Assembly (NCBI GenBank): GCA_019426215.1
Contig: WHWC01000157.1
Span: forward strand, 1 to 64,000
Source: Buddleja alternifolia
Taxonomy: Eukaryota; Streptophyta; Magnoliopsida; Lamiales; Scrophulariaceae
Direction of reading: 5' to 3'
Length of the DNA stretch: 64,000 nucleotides
The translations under genes and the position numbers were made by a program. The notes under the pieces were generated by a model. The model had not been told where the DNA came from. It did not search any database and worked only from the letters and a program-made list of their open reading frames with translations. Each line of letters opens with the position of its first letter. Within the stretch, counting starts at the first letter, position 1. Shown piece by piece: positions 11,611 through 22,550 of this stretch.

Positions 11611-13136
11611 TGGTGGTCCCAAGTGGCATACGAAAGGGTCTAGAAGGGGGGGGGGGGGAGGGGGTTGAATAGACCCTGAAGTCTTTTTCGACTTCAAAAA
11701 TTTCGTATCATTTTTACAGATTTGAACGCTTCGAAAGCTGAGCGCTTGGGTCAGGCGCTTCAGTAACGATAACTTAGACTTAGTGATTTTAGCAATTTAC
11801 CAAAGTAGAGTAATGCCTAGATCGCTTAATCAGGGTTAGCACACCGAAAATGAGTTTTAGCGTTCTTTTAGTTAATTTAATCGCTTTGCACTTTAACTTG
11901 TCTCTTTCAAAGATAAATGATGTAATAATAAAAATAAGACAATAAAGATAAATGACACAAAATATGTAAGGTTCACTGGGTGGTGTAATCCCAGCTACGT
12001 CTTTCTTCTCCTTTTCACTTGGAGGAATTTACTAGATTGATTTTCAAAGAATCACACAGAATCTTCTACAAGATAGTAAAGGGTGAAAATGATCTTGGGC
12101 TCCTTGATCACACAGACTTCAGCACCAATGAAGATCATCTTCTTCAAGCTTCTCTCACTCAGAAATACTTCCTGAAAGGGTTCAACAATTTTTCTCACTC
12201 AGATGAAAGGTTGAGGTTTGTCACTAGGGTTTTGTTTGTTTTTGAGAAGATCAAACAACTTGGAATATCTCAGTTGGAATTTGGGTTTCTTCTTTGGAAG
12301 ATGTTTGAGATATTTGTGACTGTCTGGAATGTAGATAAAAAGCTTGAAAGATTTGGCTATGGAGTTTCTAAGCTTTTTCCCAGAAAATGTACATAAGATT
12401 TTTGGCAATAATTTCTCTTCTCTTTTTCGTATGTATCTTGTGTATTTTTAGGGTTTGCTGGGGTAAGGTATTTATAGGCAATTTCTTGGGATCTGTCCAT
12501 TGGACACATATAGGAGCGTGCCTTTCACGCAGCACGTGAGTTTGCCTAAAGTCTGACATTCCTGAAAATTCGCTGAAGCCGATTGGACGAGAGCAGCTGA
12601 AACTCTGAAATTTCTGACAGTCTGGTCAAAAGGTGGCTTGTCCACAAGTCACATTAGCTTATCATATTTAATGCTCTTATCAAGCATTTAATGCAATTTG
12701 AATTTATTTCCCGTTGGAAATAAATGTCCGTTGAAAGATTGAATTTAAGTCCTTCATGACTTGAGGATTTATTTCAGGTGAATCTAACATAAGTCGCTTA
12801 AGAGATTTTGAGCGCTTGATCCATAAATCCTGAAATGAGGTCTTTTAGCGTTTGACAGACGCTAAGAAGAAAATCTTTATCTCTGGTTGACTTCAGACGC
12901 TGGTCTTCAACTTCTTCTCTAATAGACACACCTAGAATTCTACTAGCGATTCAGTCATTAAGACTTAGTCTAAATTCTATAAAGATAGAAATTACAAGCC
13001 TAAAAAAAATAAATTACAACTTTCAAATGCTTATACATCAATCTATGAAAAACGAAAACTTACATTGTATTTTTGGGGTCTAACATTAAATCCTATCTTG
13101 TCATCATCAAAACATCTAACATGAAATTTCCTAACA
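11611..13136 (-). repeat. 3' LTR of the Sirevirus-like element
   Basis: About 1526 bp, collinear with 24028-25545. The - strand start TGTTAGGAAATTTCATG adjoins the polypurine tract at 13137-13150. It carries the same TATAAATACC box (12469-12478) and a longer homopolymer tract at 11646-11665. Confidence 0.9.
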
Positions 13137-13150
13137 ATTTCCCCCTTTTT
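13137..13150 (-). other. Polypurine tract
   Basis: The - strand reads AAAAAGGGGGAAAT directly before the 3' LTR, the expected plus-strand primer. The same tract adjoins the LTRs at 59502 and 63814. Confidence 0.88.
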
Positions 13151-15916
13151 GATGATGTAAAGACTTTTAACTCTTATAACTCTTTTATATTTTTAAGAGT
13201 TACTTTTAAAAGAAAAGGCCCAAAGGAATGTAAGTTAGCGTTTGAAAAGTTAGTAAAGTTAGCTAAAGTTAGATTAGCTTCAACAAGATGTTTCAGCGTT
13301 AAAACATTCATTCATTGAAAGAATTAAAGCATACATGTTTTACACTGAAAGAATATCATAAAAGGAATCCAGTCACTTTTTCTGTCGCTTCGCTCTTTCT
13401 TCGCCTTATAGAACTTCTAACGCTAAGTCCTTCAAGAGTCGATCGATGTCAATCATTGTTGTATGTTGAATTTCATCATAATCATGCCTACGAAGTCTGG
13501 CGCTTTCATTTAGCTCTAACAACGTTTCCGTCCCTTCCCTTGGTGGAATACCAAGTTCACGAATTAAATCATGATAGATATCTCTTTGTCGATCATTTGA
13601 CGGTCTCCAATTGATAGGTCGTTGTAGTGGTCTGGCATATGCAGGAAATCCCATACTTTCTCAGAACTCGGGATCCAACTCTGGAAGCGCGTACTTTCCG
13701 AGATAATACCTTGGCTTTCTTTTCTTGGATAGCATTTTCTTAATGCTTACTAATTCTTCGAACATTGAACGCCAATGTTTATTATCTGTCTTGGAAATCG
13801 CTTTGGACTTTTCTTTATCTTCCCCCTTCTTGACATTATCAAGGGAGGTCTTGAGTTCAGCGACATCACGGCGCAAGAGTCTAACTTCTTCGACGAGAAG
13901 AGCAACTTGTTGAGCGACACTCTGAGCGGCGGCATCGGATGAAGCGTGTCTTTCAGTATCGTCCAAGGCACTCTGAGCTAAGTCACGGTTGAATTCAGAT
14001 GAGAGCTCAGCGATAAGAGGTGATATGCTCTTCATGATAGCAATAGTGCTTTTATTTGCAGCGTTTCCAATATCACGACTCCGCGTATCCGACACTATGC
14101 GGATATGTTAATCAGCAGCCTCAAAGATCTTAGAGCAGGAACCCTCAATGTTGGTAAGCGAGTTCCGGACTGCCTGTCTGAAGTCACTGGCTTCTGAATC
14201 GCTCTCGGAATCTGAATCAGAAGAAGGACGCTCTGGGATGGGAGAAGTCCGTAAGAACTTGAAACTGCAGCCTTACCTTTGGATTTATCGCTGCCAATGA
14301 CCCAGAGGGGGCCAAGGGCTTCCAGCACATGCCTTGGACTGATCAGGCTAGATTGCGGGATAAAGAATAAAGCGTCTTTGCGCTCTTCGGTACTTAGTGC
14401 AAGTTACACACCTTCCGGTAAAGCAATCCCTGAAGTATAGCAGTTGAAGAAGTCCAAAATCAAAGGCACGAGCGCTTGAGCTGCTTCTTGGTCCACTGAC
14501 CTAATCAGCGAGATCATCTTGGCCACTTGAATATTTGATTCACTAAAGAGCACAGGGTGAAGAGTATATCCTCTGAAATTGTAACAGCCGGAATAGTGAT
14601 TGAAACCGATGTCCAGCGCTTGGGCATTTTCAAACACTGCTCTCATTTCTCTGTGGAACTCAGCGTGTTCATTTGAAACATCCACACGAATCTGACTCTG
14701 GCCTGGAAGAAGTGGTCGTTTACTTGATGAAGAGTCTTCATTGAGGTCAGGAAAGACTCGTTGAACAAACCCTGCATGAGGATGCAAAACGTAGCGTCCG
14801 CCTTAGCTATATAATGCAAGTTGCTGGCGAATGTAGCTTTCGATTGGTTGTCTATATCGTGGCAAAGTACTAACATTCCCTGCAATAATCTGACGCTGTT
14901 GAAGCAAAAAGGTTGCATAACCTCGGCGTCTGTACTCTATCCCGAATTCGAACAGAAAGGGATATCTGATCAGTTCTTCAATGGTGTAAAAGTGAAGAAC
15001 AAATTCTTCAGCCCACATGGCTGTATTCAACATCCAACATTTTCCAAGTTTGTTCGCTTTCTTTTGCTCTTTATTAGTAGCAAGGAACTTCTCAAAATGT
15101 TCCATCTCTTCATCATACTCATCAGCCCATAATCTGGCTAGATATTCACGAGCCTCATCTTCTATCCACGAGTTGACCGGATTTGGGCGCTTCGCAACAA
15201 GCGGTCCTTTACCTTTCCATAACTTAAGTGGATTAGGAGAGAGAGCGTTCTGGGGAGACTTGACAATGGAGGGGAGAGCTGAATAGCCTATCTTGTTGAG
15301 ATCTTCCTCATCTGGATTTTTGTTCCAATTACCCATGTGGGGGTTCTTGAAAACAATCTTGCTTTGGCGCAGAGGATAAAAGGACTCGTCTGAGCAACCA
15401 TTTAAAGTGAAACTCTGAAGATCAAAGTCAGCTCTGTTGAAAGCTGGATGACGAATATACTCAAAGCGTGATTGAAGACGCTCCAAGTTATATAGTCCTA
15501 GATTGGCAATACGCTCGAAAATTTCAAACTTGTGAGAGTTGGACATGTCGCGCCGATGGAGAGTTGTTTGAATTGTATTTCCAACTCGGCAAGTGTTTGA
15601 GAGTCTCGTTCTCTGGCGGCATAATAGAATTCAACATCTGGAGTATATCCGCGCGGGAAGAAGTCAATGACACAAGGAGGAGGTTCCGTTGGCGTGGGAA
15701 CAATGGCAATTACTTCTGTTGGGATGGGGGCCACTTCTATAGACCGCTCAGCATTTAAAGTCTCTTCACTGGCTGATGATGGTTCAGCATCAGGAAGGGC
15801 TTAAGATGCTTCCTTAGCGATATCCACAACAGTTGCCATATCCACATCTACTTCAACTGGAATCTCGGTTGAATGAGGGGCATCAACGATTGGTGCCTTT
15901 TGAGGTACATCTTGAG

Positions 15917-15998
15917 CTGATACATGTAAGCGATTGAGAAAAGTAAGCAAAATTTCCACTAAGTAGAAATTTAGAAAAGAAAAGACTAAATCGCTTAC
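15917..15998 (-). other. Second spliceosomal intron in the extra retrotransposon gene
   Basis: On the - strand GTAAGCGATTTAGTCT...ATGTATCAG, 82 bases, phase 1, joining P-Q to A-Q-D-V in frame. The exon between the two introns is 180 bases (15999-16178). Confidence 0.75.
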
Positions 15999-16178
15999 CC
16001 TGAGGAATATCATCGACTATTTCAGTCGCTTGATCTGTTTCTTGGACAGGTTCCTTAGGCTCTTGGACTACTTCTTCTGGTTCTAGATCAACAAAAGAAG
16101 TTATAGGATCATCACGAATGGGAATATCTAATTCTTCAAGAGTGTTGAGAATATATTGAATATCTGCTTCACATTGCG

Positions 16179-16259
16179 CTGAAAGAGTTTTTATCCTAGC
16201 GTTAGAAACTTAGAAACTAACGAGGAAAGGATAGACTAATTTGTTTAGCAAATACTTAC
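16179..16259 (-). other. Spliceosomal intron in the extra retrotransposon gene
   Basis: On the - strand GTAAGTATT...CTCTTTCAG, 81 bases, with a perfect donor and a pyrimidine-rich acceptor. Splicing keeps the frame (V-Q then A-Q-C-E) and removes in-frame stops. It contains the motif ATTAGTCT shared with the intron at 15917-15998. Confidence 0.75.
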
Positions 16260-17685
16260 CCTGAACACTAGAAAGCTTCTCAGATTGAGTAGCGGCTTGA
16301 GGATCTGAGTTGATTTCGGGAACAACGTCAGAGGGAGGAACACTCACTGACTCTCTAAGCGCTGGTTTCGCTGAAGCGTTAGAGGATGCTGCGGGAGTAG
16401 AAAGAGGAGTACATCTTCGTGCAAGCGGTACTTCTTCTTCTACTACTTCCTCTTCCTCGGGAACGGAAAAGATAAACGCTGGAGGAGGCGATGGAGATTT
16501 AGGAGAGGGAGAAGGAGAAGGAATCTTTTGCTTCTTTTTGGGCTCCGGATTCTTCTTCTTGGGCTCCGGATTCTTCTTCTTGGGTTCAGGCTTCTATTTC
16601 TTTGCTGGCTTGGATGGCTCAGCGACTTTGAGAACTATCTTTCTCTTAGGTCGCTTGACCACCATTTCTTCTTCGGATGAAGAGGATGATGATGACGAGG
16701 AAGACGCTTGATCTTCATCATCACTATGAACAACTCCTAAAGCACGAAGTCGCTCACACTCTTCTTTTGGAACAGCTGCACCACCTATCTTCCTTGGCTT
16801 TTGTAGCTCAACGATCATTTTCTTTCCGTAGAATTTTGTCGCTGGAATCTTTTTGCCAAAAGATTTTGCATAACCGCAAGTGCTAAGAATATGACTTAAC
16901 ACAATCCCATAAGGCTTGGGATTCACTGACTTGGCCATCGCTGCCTTGAAGCGATTAAAAACGTAGAGAGACTAATTTACCTTTAATTTGGTCAGAATGG
17001 CCACCATCATCTTGTACTGAATGTTTGTAACTTTATCGAATGTCCCTTTTCTGCATTCGATCATCTTTGAGCATATATCCGTGAGAATAACGTATTCGCC
17101 CTTCATATCGTTCTTCTTGAAGTTCGGCTCATACGCTGTATCAACATCTTCTTTCTTGACCAATTCACAGACTTTTGTATCATCTCCGAGAGTGATGTGG
17201 TCCACCTCAGTGCCATCATTGGGTAGAACCAACAATGAAGAAATCAAGGAAGGAGTGAGAACAAAAGTCTCTTTAGCAAAAGGGAAGACGCAGGATATGA
17301 AATTTCCGTCTTCAGAAATCTGGGCATTGTTGAAAAAGTAGAGAGATTCGTCTTCAAAGTAGTTGAAAATAGTAGTGATCATATCTCTCAAACCAGATTC
17401 TTGAACGAGTGGAAGAACCGTTCGAAGAGGAAAGTTCTGGTTATCAAACAGGTAGTCCCAGTTAACCAGAAATCCGGCGTTAACCGTAACTGGTTTTTCA
17501 GCACGGGAAGTTTTTCCGGTAGCAGACTTAGATGATTTGGAAGATTTTGAAGCTTTGGGTGCCATTGTTGAAAGTTTGAAGCTTTTGAAAGAAAGAGAGA
17601 AGTTTTTGCCTTGAGAGAGATGAAGATTTTACAGCAGAGAGAATTTTTGAAAGTGGTAAAGTCCGACTGTAAAAGCTTTGAAGAA

Positions 17686-17740
17686 TATATATAGAGGCAA
17701 GAATAACTCTTCAGTTGCTTAGATGACTGCCACGTGTGAC
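17686..17740 (-). promoter_or_regulatory. Internal promoter of the extra gene (TATA box and G-box)
   Basis: On the - strand CTCTATATATATTC (TATA core 17686-17693) lies about 120 bases before the ATG at 17565, followed by a CT-rich leader typical of plant 5' UTRs. About 40 bases upstream is CACACGTGGC (CACGTG at 17731-17736), a G-box/ABRE-type element. A second CACGTG is at 18016-18021. The 700 bases up to the pol stop hold no open frame. The layout suggests an independent transcription unit inside the element; activity is untested. Confidence 0.6.
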
Positions 17741-18445
17741 ATCATTGAATTTTGAAAAATTGAAATATTTGAATCTGAGCCGTTTATGCATAAGTACGGA
17801 TGTCAAAGGTGCGGTAAAATAGGTTAATTGTTACAAAAGAGAGAGATTTTGGGATCCGCAGTTACCCATTTAAGTGAAAGACGTTTGAAAAAATTTGAAA
17901 TTTTCAGCGTGAAATACACGCGCCTGATAGTACACTGACACGTACTCAGACTCATGTAGTCACTGAACCACCTATGTTTAGATAGGAATCATAACCGTCA
18001 GTTTGATTTGATAGGCACGTGTGGGTAGTTATCAAATCTAGGCTTTTGGACTTATCCACACATTACCTTTAGCGATGAAAACTATGCATGATTTTTAAAA
18101 TAATTTTCTTAGCGTTAACGTGGAAATTTCTTTAACGCTTAAGACTTTTGGAGAACAAAATTTAATTTTGTTCTCCAAAGATAAAGTCAATCGCTTGAAT
18201 TTATAAATGACATTTTTATTTAGAGATTGACTTTGTCATGCATAAAGATAAGCGCTAGTGATCAGTGCATATATTTTTAAAGTCATTTTTTATCACAATC
18301 GCTTATAAATTGTTATAAGTACAATTTTAAAGTTCCTCCTAAAATTGATGACTTATTTCAAATTTTTGTCAAAACGCTTTAGACATAAACATAAGGTGGA
18401 TTCCCCCTAAATGGTATGTCTATTAAGATATGATTCTTTTATGAT

Positions 18446-20371
18446 TTAAGCGTTTAGATCAATCATACCTAATTCACTTCTCAAAGTGAGAAAGCGTTGT
18501 TCGTTGAGTGCTTTGGTGAAGATATCTGCCAATTGTTTGTCAGTTCTGATGAAATGCATGGAGATATCTTTCTTTTGAACATGGTCACGCAAGAAATGGT
18601 ATCTAATGTCAATGTGTTTAGTTCTAGAATGAAGGACAGGATTTTGGGTCATAGCTAAAGCGCTTTGGTTATCACAATGGATTGGGGTAGGACCTTGGAT
18701 GACTCCATAGTCTCTAAGTTGTTGCCTCAACCAAAGAATTTGCGCACAAAAGCTCCCAGTGGCTACATATTCTGCCTCAGCGGTAGAAGTCGCTATAGAT
18801 TGTTGTTTCTTACTATGCCACGAAACTAGTCTATCTCCTAGAAATTGACATGTACCACTAGTACTTTTTCTATCTATTTTGCATCCTGCAAAATTTGCGT
18901 CTGAATAACCAATTAGTCCAAAAGGAGAGTCCCGTGGATACCATAAGCCCACACTTTGTGTGCCTTTTAGGTAATTAAGGATTCTCTTGGCAGCATTTAA
19001 GTGTGATTCTCTTGGATTAGCTTGAAAGCGTGCACACATGCATACTGAAAACAAAATATCCGGTCTACTAGCGGTAAGATAAAGAAGTGATCCAATGATA
19101 CCTCTATAGTTAGTGATATCAATTTTCTTCCCACTTTCATCTTTATCTAACTTAAGTGTTTGGCTCATTGGAATTTTTGAAGATGATGCATTTTCCATAT
19201 CAAATTTCTTAATCATATCTTTTGTATATTTAACTTGGTTGATAAATATTCCATTAGGGAGTTCTTTAACTTGTAATCCTAAGAAGAAAGTTAATTCACC
19301 CATCATGCTCATTTCAAATTGATCTTGCATTATTTTAGAAAATTTCTCACACAATCGCTTATTTGAAGAACCAAATATAATATCATCATAAATTTGGACT
19401 AAGAGAATATCTTCATTATGGGTAATTTTAAATAACATTGTATCAACGCTGCCTTTTGAAAAGCCTTTACCTATAAGGAAGATAGAGAGAGTGTCATACC
19501 ATGCTCTTGGTGCTTGTTTAAGGCCATAGAGTGCCATATCCAGTTTGTAGACCATACTTTTGCCATGGTTGTTGATGAATCCTAGAGGTTGCTCCACATA
19601 GACTTCTTCTTGGAGTTTACCATTCAAGAATGCACTCTTTACGTCCATTTGGTACACCATGAATTTATTGAATGCGGCAAACGCTAGGAACATCCTAATT
19701 GCTTCAAGACGGGCTACTGGGGCGTATGTCTCATCAAAATCAATACCCTCTTCTTGATAATAACCCTGAGCGACTAATCTGGCTTTGTTTCTTATAACAA
19801 TTCCATCCTCGTCCATCTTGTTCCTAAAAACCCATCTAGTCCCAATAACTCCTTGATGAGTTGGCCTTGGTACTAGCGTCCAAACCTTGCTTCTCTCAAA
19901 TTGGTTAAGCTCTTCTTGCATTGCTTCAACCCAACTTGAATCACTGAGCGCTTCATCCACTTTCTTTGGTTCCATTTGAGATAAGAAACTTGCAAACATG
20001 GCCTCATTAATTGTAGCTGACCTAGTTCTAACAAGTGCTTCCATATCTCCAATTACTAGCTCTGGTGGATGGTCTCTAAGCCATTTACGGTCTGGTTGGA
20101 AAGGGTTGAGAGACTCTTGGTTATCAATCGCTTGATCCATATTTGTCTCTTGCGCAGTCGCTTCATCATTCACAGTTCCAATTTGCTCTTGATGATCATT
20201 CTCTTCATGATCATCAGCGATTCTGACTTTATCATCATTTGTAACCTCACGAGTAACCTTAGGAATAGGCACAAAGATCTCATCATCCTCATTATCACTA
20301 TTATCATCAAGATTAATTTGTGACGCTTGTTGGGCAAGATCTTCAATTCCTACATCATCAGGATTAACCAT
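18446..20371 (-). pseudogene. Reverse transcriptase-RNase H
   Basis: A 641-residue frame ending at TAA (18446). An acidic linker precedes the copia RVT_2 domain (about residues 145-390), which has the K-A-R-L-V-A-Q-G and [11 protein letters not shown] blocks. The catalytic box near 19385 is short by one residue: it reads I-Y-D-D, so an in-frame codon between Tyr and the Asp pair is gone. This would displace the metal-binding Asp residues. RNase H (about residues 480-620) keeps its acidic residues in S-D-A-N, A-E-A-E-Y and C-D-N-Q. The upstream stop at 20381-20383 separates it from integrase. Sirevirus-like sequence type. Confidence 0.92.
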
Positions 20372-20380
20372 ACTCGGTTC

Positions 20381-21262
20381 TTAGTTAGCATCATCAAACA
20401 CAACATGACTGGATTCTTCAACCTTTGATTTGATCTTATTTAGGATGCGAAAACTCTTTCCATTCTTGGCATAGCCTAGAAAGATTCCCTCATCCGCATT
20501 AGGATCAAAAGTATTTAAGCTGTGGGATCCATTATTATGAATGAAACATTTTGAACCAAATACATGAAAATATGAAACGTTAAGCTTACGTCCCTTCCAC
20601 AACTCATATGGAGTTTTCTCATGTTGTTTGTTGATCAAACACCGGTTATGAGTGTAGCAAACGGTGTTGATAGCTTCGGCCCAAAACCTTTGAGGCAGCT
20701 TAGACTCTGCAAGCACCGTCCTAGCGGCTTCTTTAAGCGTTTTGTTCCGTCGCTCAGCAACTCCATTTTGTTGAGGTGTTCTAGGAGCAGAATACTCATG
20801 AAGTATTCCAAAATCTGTACAAAACTTCTCAACAAATTGGTTAGAAAATTCAATTCCTCTATCGCTTTTAATTCTCGTCACCTTTAGATCTTTTGAATTT
20901 TGCAGTTGACGGATTAGTGCTGTGAGCTTGACACTAGTTTCATCTTTGGTCGCTAGAAATTCTACCCATCTATAGCGAGAGAAATCATCAACTATTACTA
21001 GCGAGTACTTTTTACCACTAACACTCATGATTTTAATAGGACCAAACAAATCTAAATGCAATAGTTCAAGAACTCTAGAAGTAGATAGACAAGGTTTCTT
21101 CTTAAAAGATAATTTAACTTGTTTACCCATTTGACATGCATCACATAAGCGATTCTTTTGAAAGGAACCCTTAGATAATCCCTCTACAAGATTTAGCGAT
21201 ATTAACTGAGAGATTGCCTTAAAGTTGAGGTGATTCATTTTTCTATGCCATAACCAGCCCAA
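20381..21262 (-). pseudogene. Integrase (pre-integrase zinc domain plus DDE core)
   Basis: Second part of pol. The H-x4-H...C-x2-C zinc module (H-R-K-M-N-H then C-D-A-C) lies at about residues 5-45. The catalytic core has D in L-D-L-F-G-P near residue 72, D in K-S-D-R-G near residue 134 and E in N-G-V-A-E about 35 residues later, so all three acidic residues are present. The C-terminal G-x-F-L-G-Y motif follows. The frame is opened by a stop upstream (21269-21271) and closed by an in-frame stop at 20381-20383, after which RT continues in the same frame. Confidence 0.9.
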
Positions 21263-21268
21263 TTCATT

Positions 21269-21682
21269 TTAACTTTTAGCAACAAAGCATGTGGGGCTGT
21301 TATCAAATGTAGAATCCCAATCCACTAAATACACATTATTTATTCTTTTTTCTCTTAATTTAGTAGACTTAGTCTTAGCGTCGTTAACATAGCTGAAGTC
21401 GCTTGAGAATTTAACTTCAAAGCCTTTATCACAAAATTGACTAATGCTTAACAAATTATGCTTAAGACCCTCAACAAAGTATACATCACTAATAATGATG
21501 TTTCCCCTATGCATGATACCTATACCTTTGGTTTTACCTTTGGAGTTATCACCGAATATAACTTGAGGACCGTTGGTTGCACGATAGTTGATCAAGAGAT
21601 CCTTTGAGCGAGTCATGTGCCTTGACGACCCACTATTGATGTACCAAACTGAAGTATCGGTGTTGGCTCTAGGTACCTGCAT
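21269..21682 (-). pseudogene. Retroviral-type aspartic protease
   Basis: Copia protease segment of pol (137 residues). The W-Y-x-x-S-G-x-S-R-H-M-T signature is clear near 21610-21650. The catalytic Asp of the D-S-G triad is replaced by Asn (codon AAT), which should abolish proteolysis. A downstream I-G-I-M-H/L-L-S-I-S-Q pattern matches the flap and pre-integrase region. It ends at an in-frame stop at 21269-21271, beyond which the integrase continues in the same frame. Confidence 0.87.
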
Positions 21683-21695
21683 TTAAAGGGCAGTT

Positions 21696-22487
21696 CTAAT
21701 TCTTCTTAGGTACCCATGTTTTTTTGGGTCCTTCAACGTTAGTAGCTTTTGTTTGAATTAAAACTTTCGGAACCCATATTTGTCTTGTCTTCATTACGGG
21801 AAGATTGGCCTTCTTGGGTTTCGGTTTGTGTTGTGTGTGCTTTTTAGGTGTATAGTAATATCCTCGATTATAATAGTAATCGTAATCATAGTCATAATCA
21901 TAATCATCATAGTATCGATAATATGATCTTGACTGTCTTGGATATTGACGCTGGTATTTCCTTGGCGCTGGCTTGGGTTGCACTTTTGGTGCTGAACGCT
22001 TAGCGCTTGATTCACAGTGTTCAGGCTTACCTTTAGCCTTTTGAGCATTTGGATGAACTCCTTTTTGTGAATCATTTGCTTTAGCCTTACCCTTGCCTGA
22101 GTCAGCTTTGACTTTCTCATTTGGCTTCTTACCGTTGTCGCTAGTTTCATTTAGCGTTTGACTGTGTGAACCTTTCTCAACAAAGAAAACACCCTTTCCT
22201 TTGTTGTTTGCTGTTACATTAGATTTATTTGGTTGTTTACCGAATTTATTGTATCCTAAACCGGTCTTTTCACCATATAATCTAGTTACCTCAGTCACAT
22301 TATCCAACTTTCTAGAAGCTTTTGATAATGATGAGATGAGCTGCTCTGATTTGGAAAGTCTAGCGATCAGATCAGCTTCTCTCTTGACTATTATATCAAG
22401 ATCGTTTTTTAATTGAATAATCTCACTCTCAAGTGATTGATTCTTCTCAATGCATTGTTGATGAACTTTCAACTCTGCTTTGAGCAT
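21696..22487 (-). pseudogene. Gag C-terminal / gag-pol linker segment
   Basis: A 263-residue frame after gag. A leucine-heptad coiled coil (about residues 1-55) is followed by a Lys/Gly/Pro-rich, strongly basic region and a Tyr-Asp repeat (DYDYDYDY, near 21880-21910). Sireviruses commonly have a long gag with coiled coil and basic tail in this position, so I read it as the rest of gag. It ends at a stop, and the protease starts in a different frame 14 bases on. Whether that shift is natural or a lesion cannot be told from one copy. Confidence 0.7.
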
Positions 22488-22550
22488 TACTTTATCTCTT
22501 GTGAGTGATGAGATAATAGCGAGATCGTTTTGATATATTTTGGCGGCCTC

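Larger units (their letters stand above)
13406..17565 (-). pseudogene. Extra intron-containing gene downstream of pol (env-position ORF)
   Basis: A coding region of about 4.1 kb between pol and the 3' LTR that I do not recognise. It starts at MAPKASKSSKSSK (17565), a Lys/Ser-rich head. Then come a folded-looking block to 16972, a further block (16594-16938) ending in a poly-Ser/Glu run, a KKNPEPKK repeat (about 16535-16600) and Pro/Glu-rich exons. A 247-residue block (14803-15546) rich in aromatic and charged residues and a C-terminal block follow, with an Arg/Glu/Leu coiled coil at 13661-14095. Two canonical introns sit at 16179-16259 and 15917-15998, both phase 1. I see stops at 16972, 16594, 15801, 14803, 14404 and about 14110 and frameshifts near 15540 and 14250, so it is dead. 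No clear membrane helix. The env position is known in Sireviruses; the function is unknown. Confidence 0.72.

Noticed and set aside
12019..12559. Open frames of 60-125 residues on both strands, repeated at 24448-24970
   Set aside because: They lie wholly in the two LTRs of the Sirevirus-like element, around the TATA box and leader, and are duplicated only because the LTR is.
14821..15286. + strand ORFs of about 90-100 residues
   Set aside because: Antisense to the 247-residue block of the extra retrotransposon gene, which has better composition and continuity with flanking exons.
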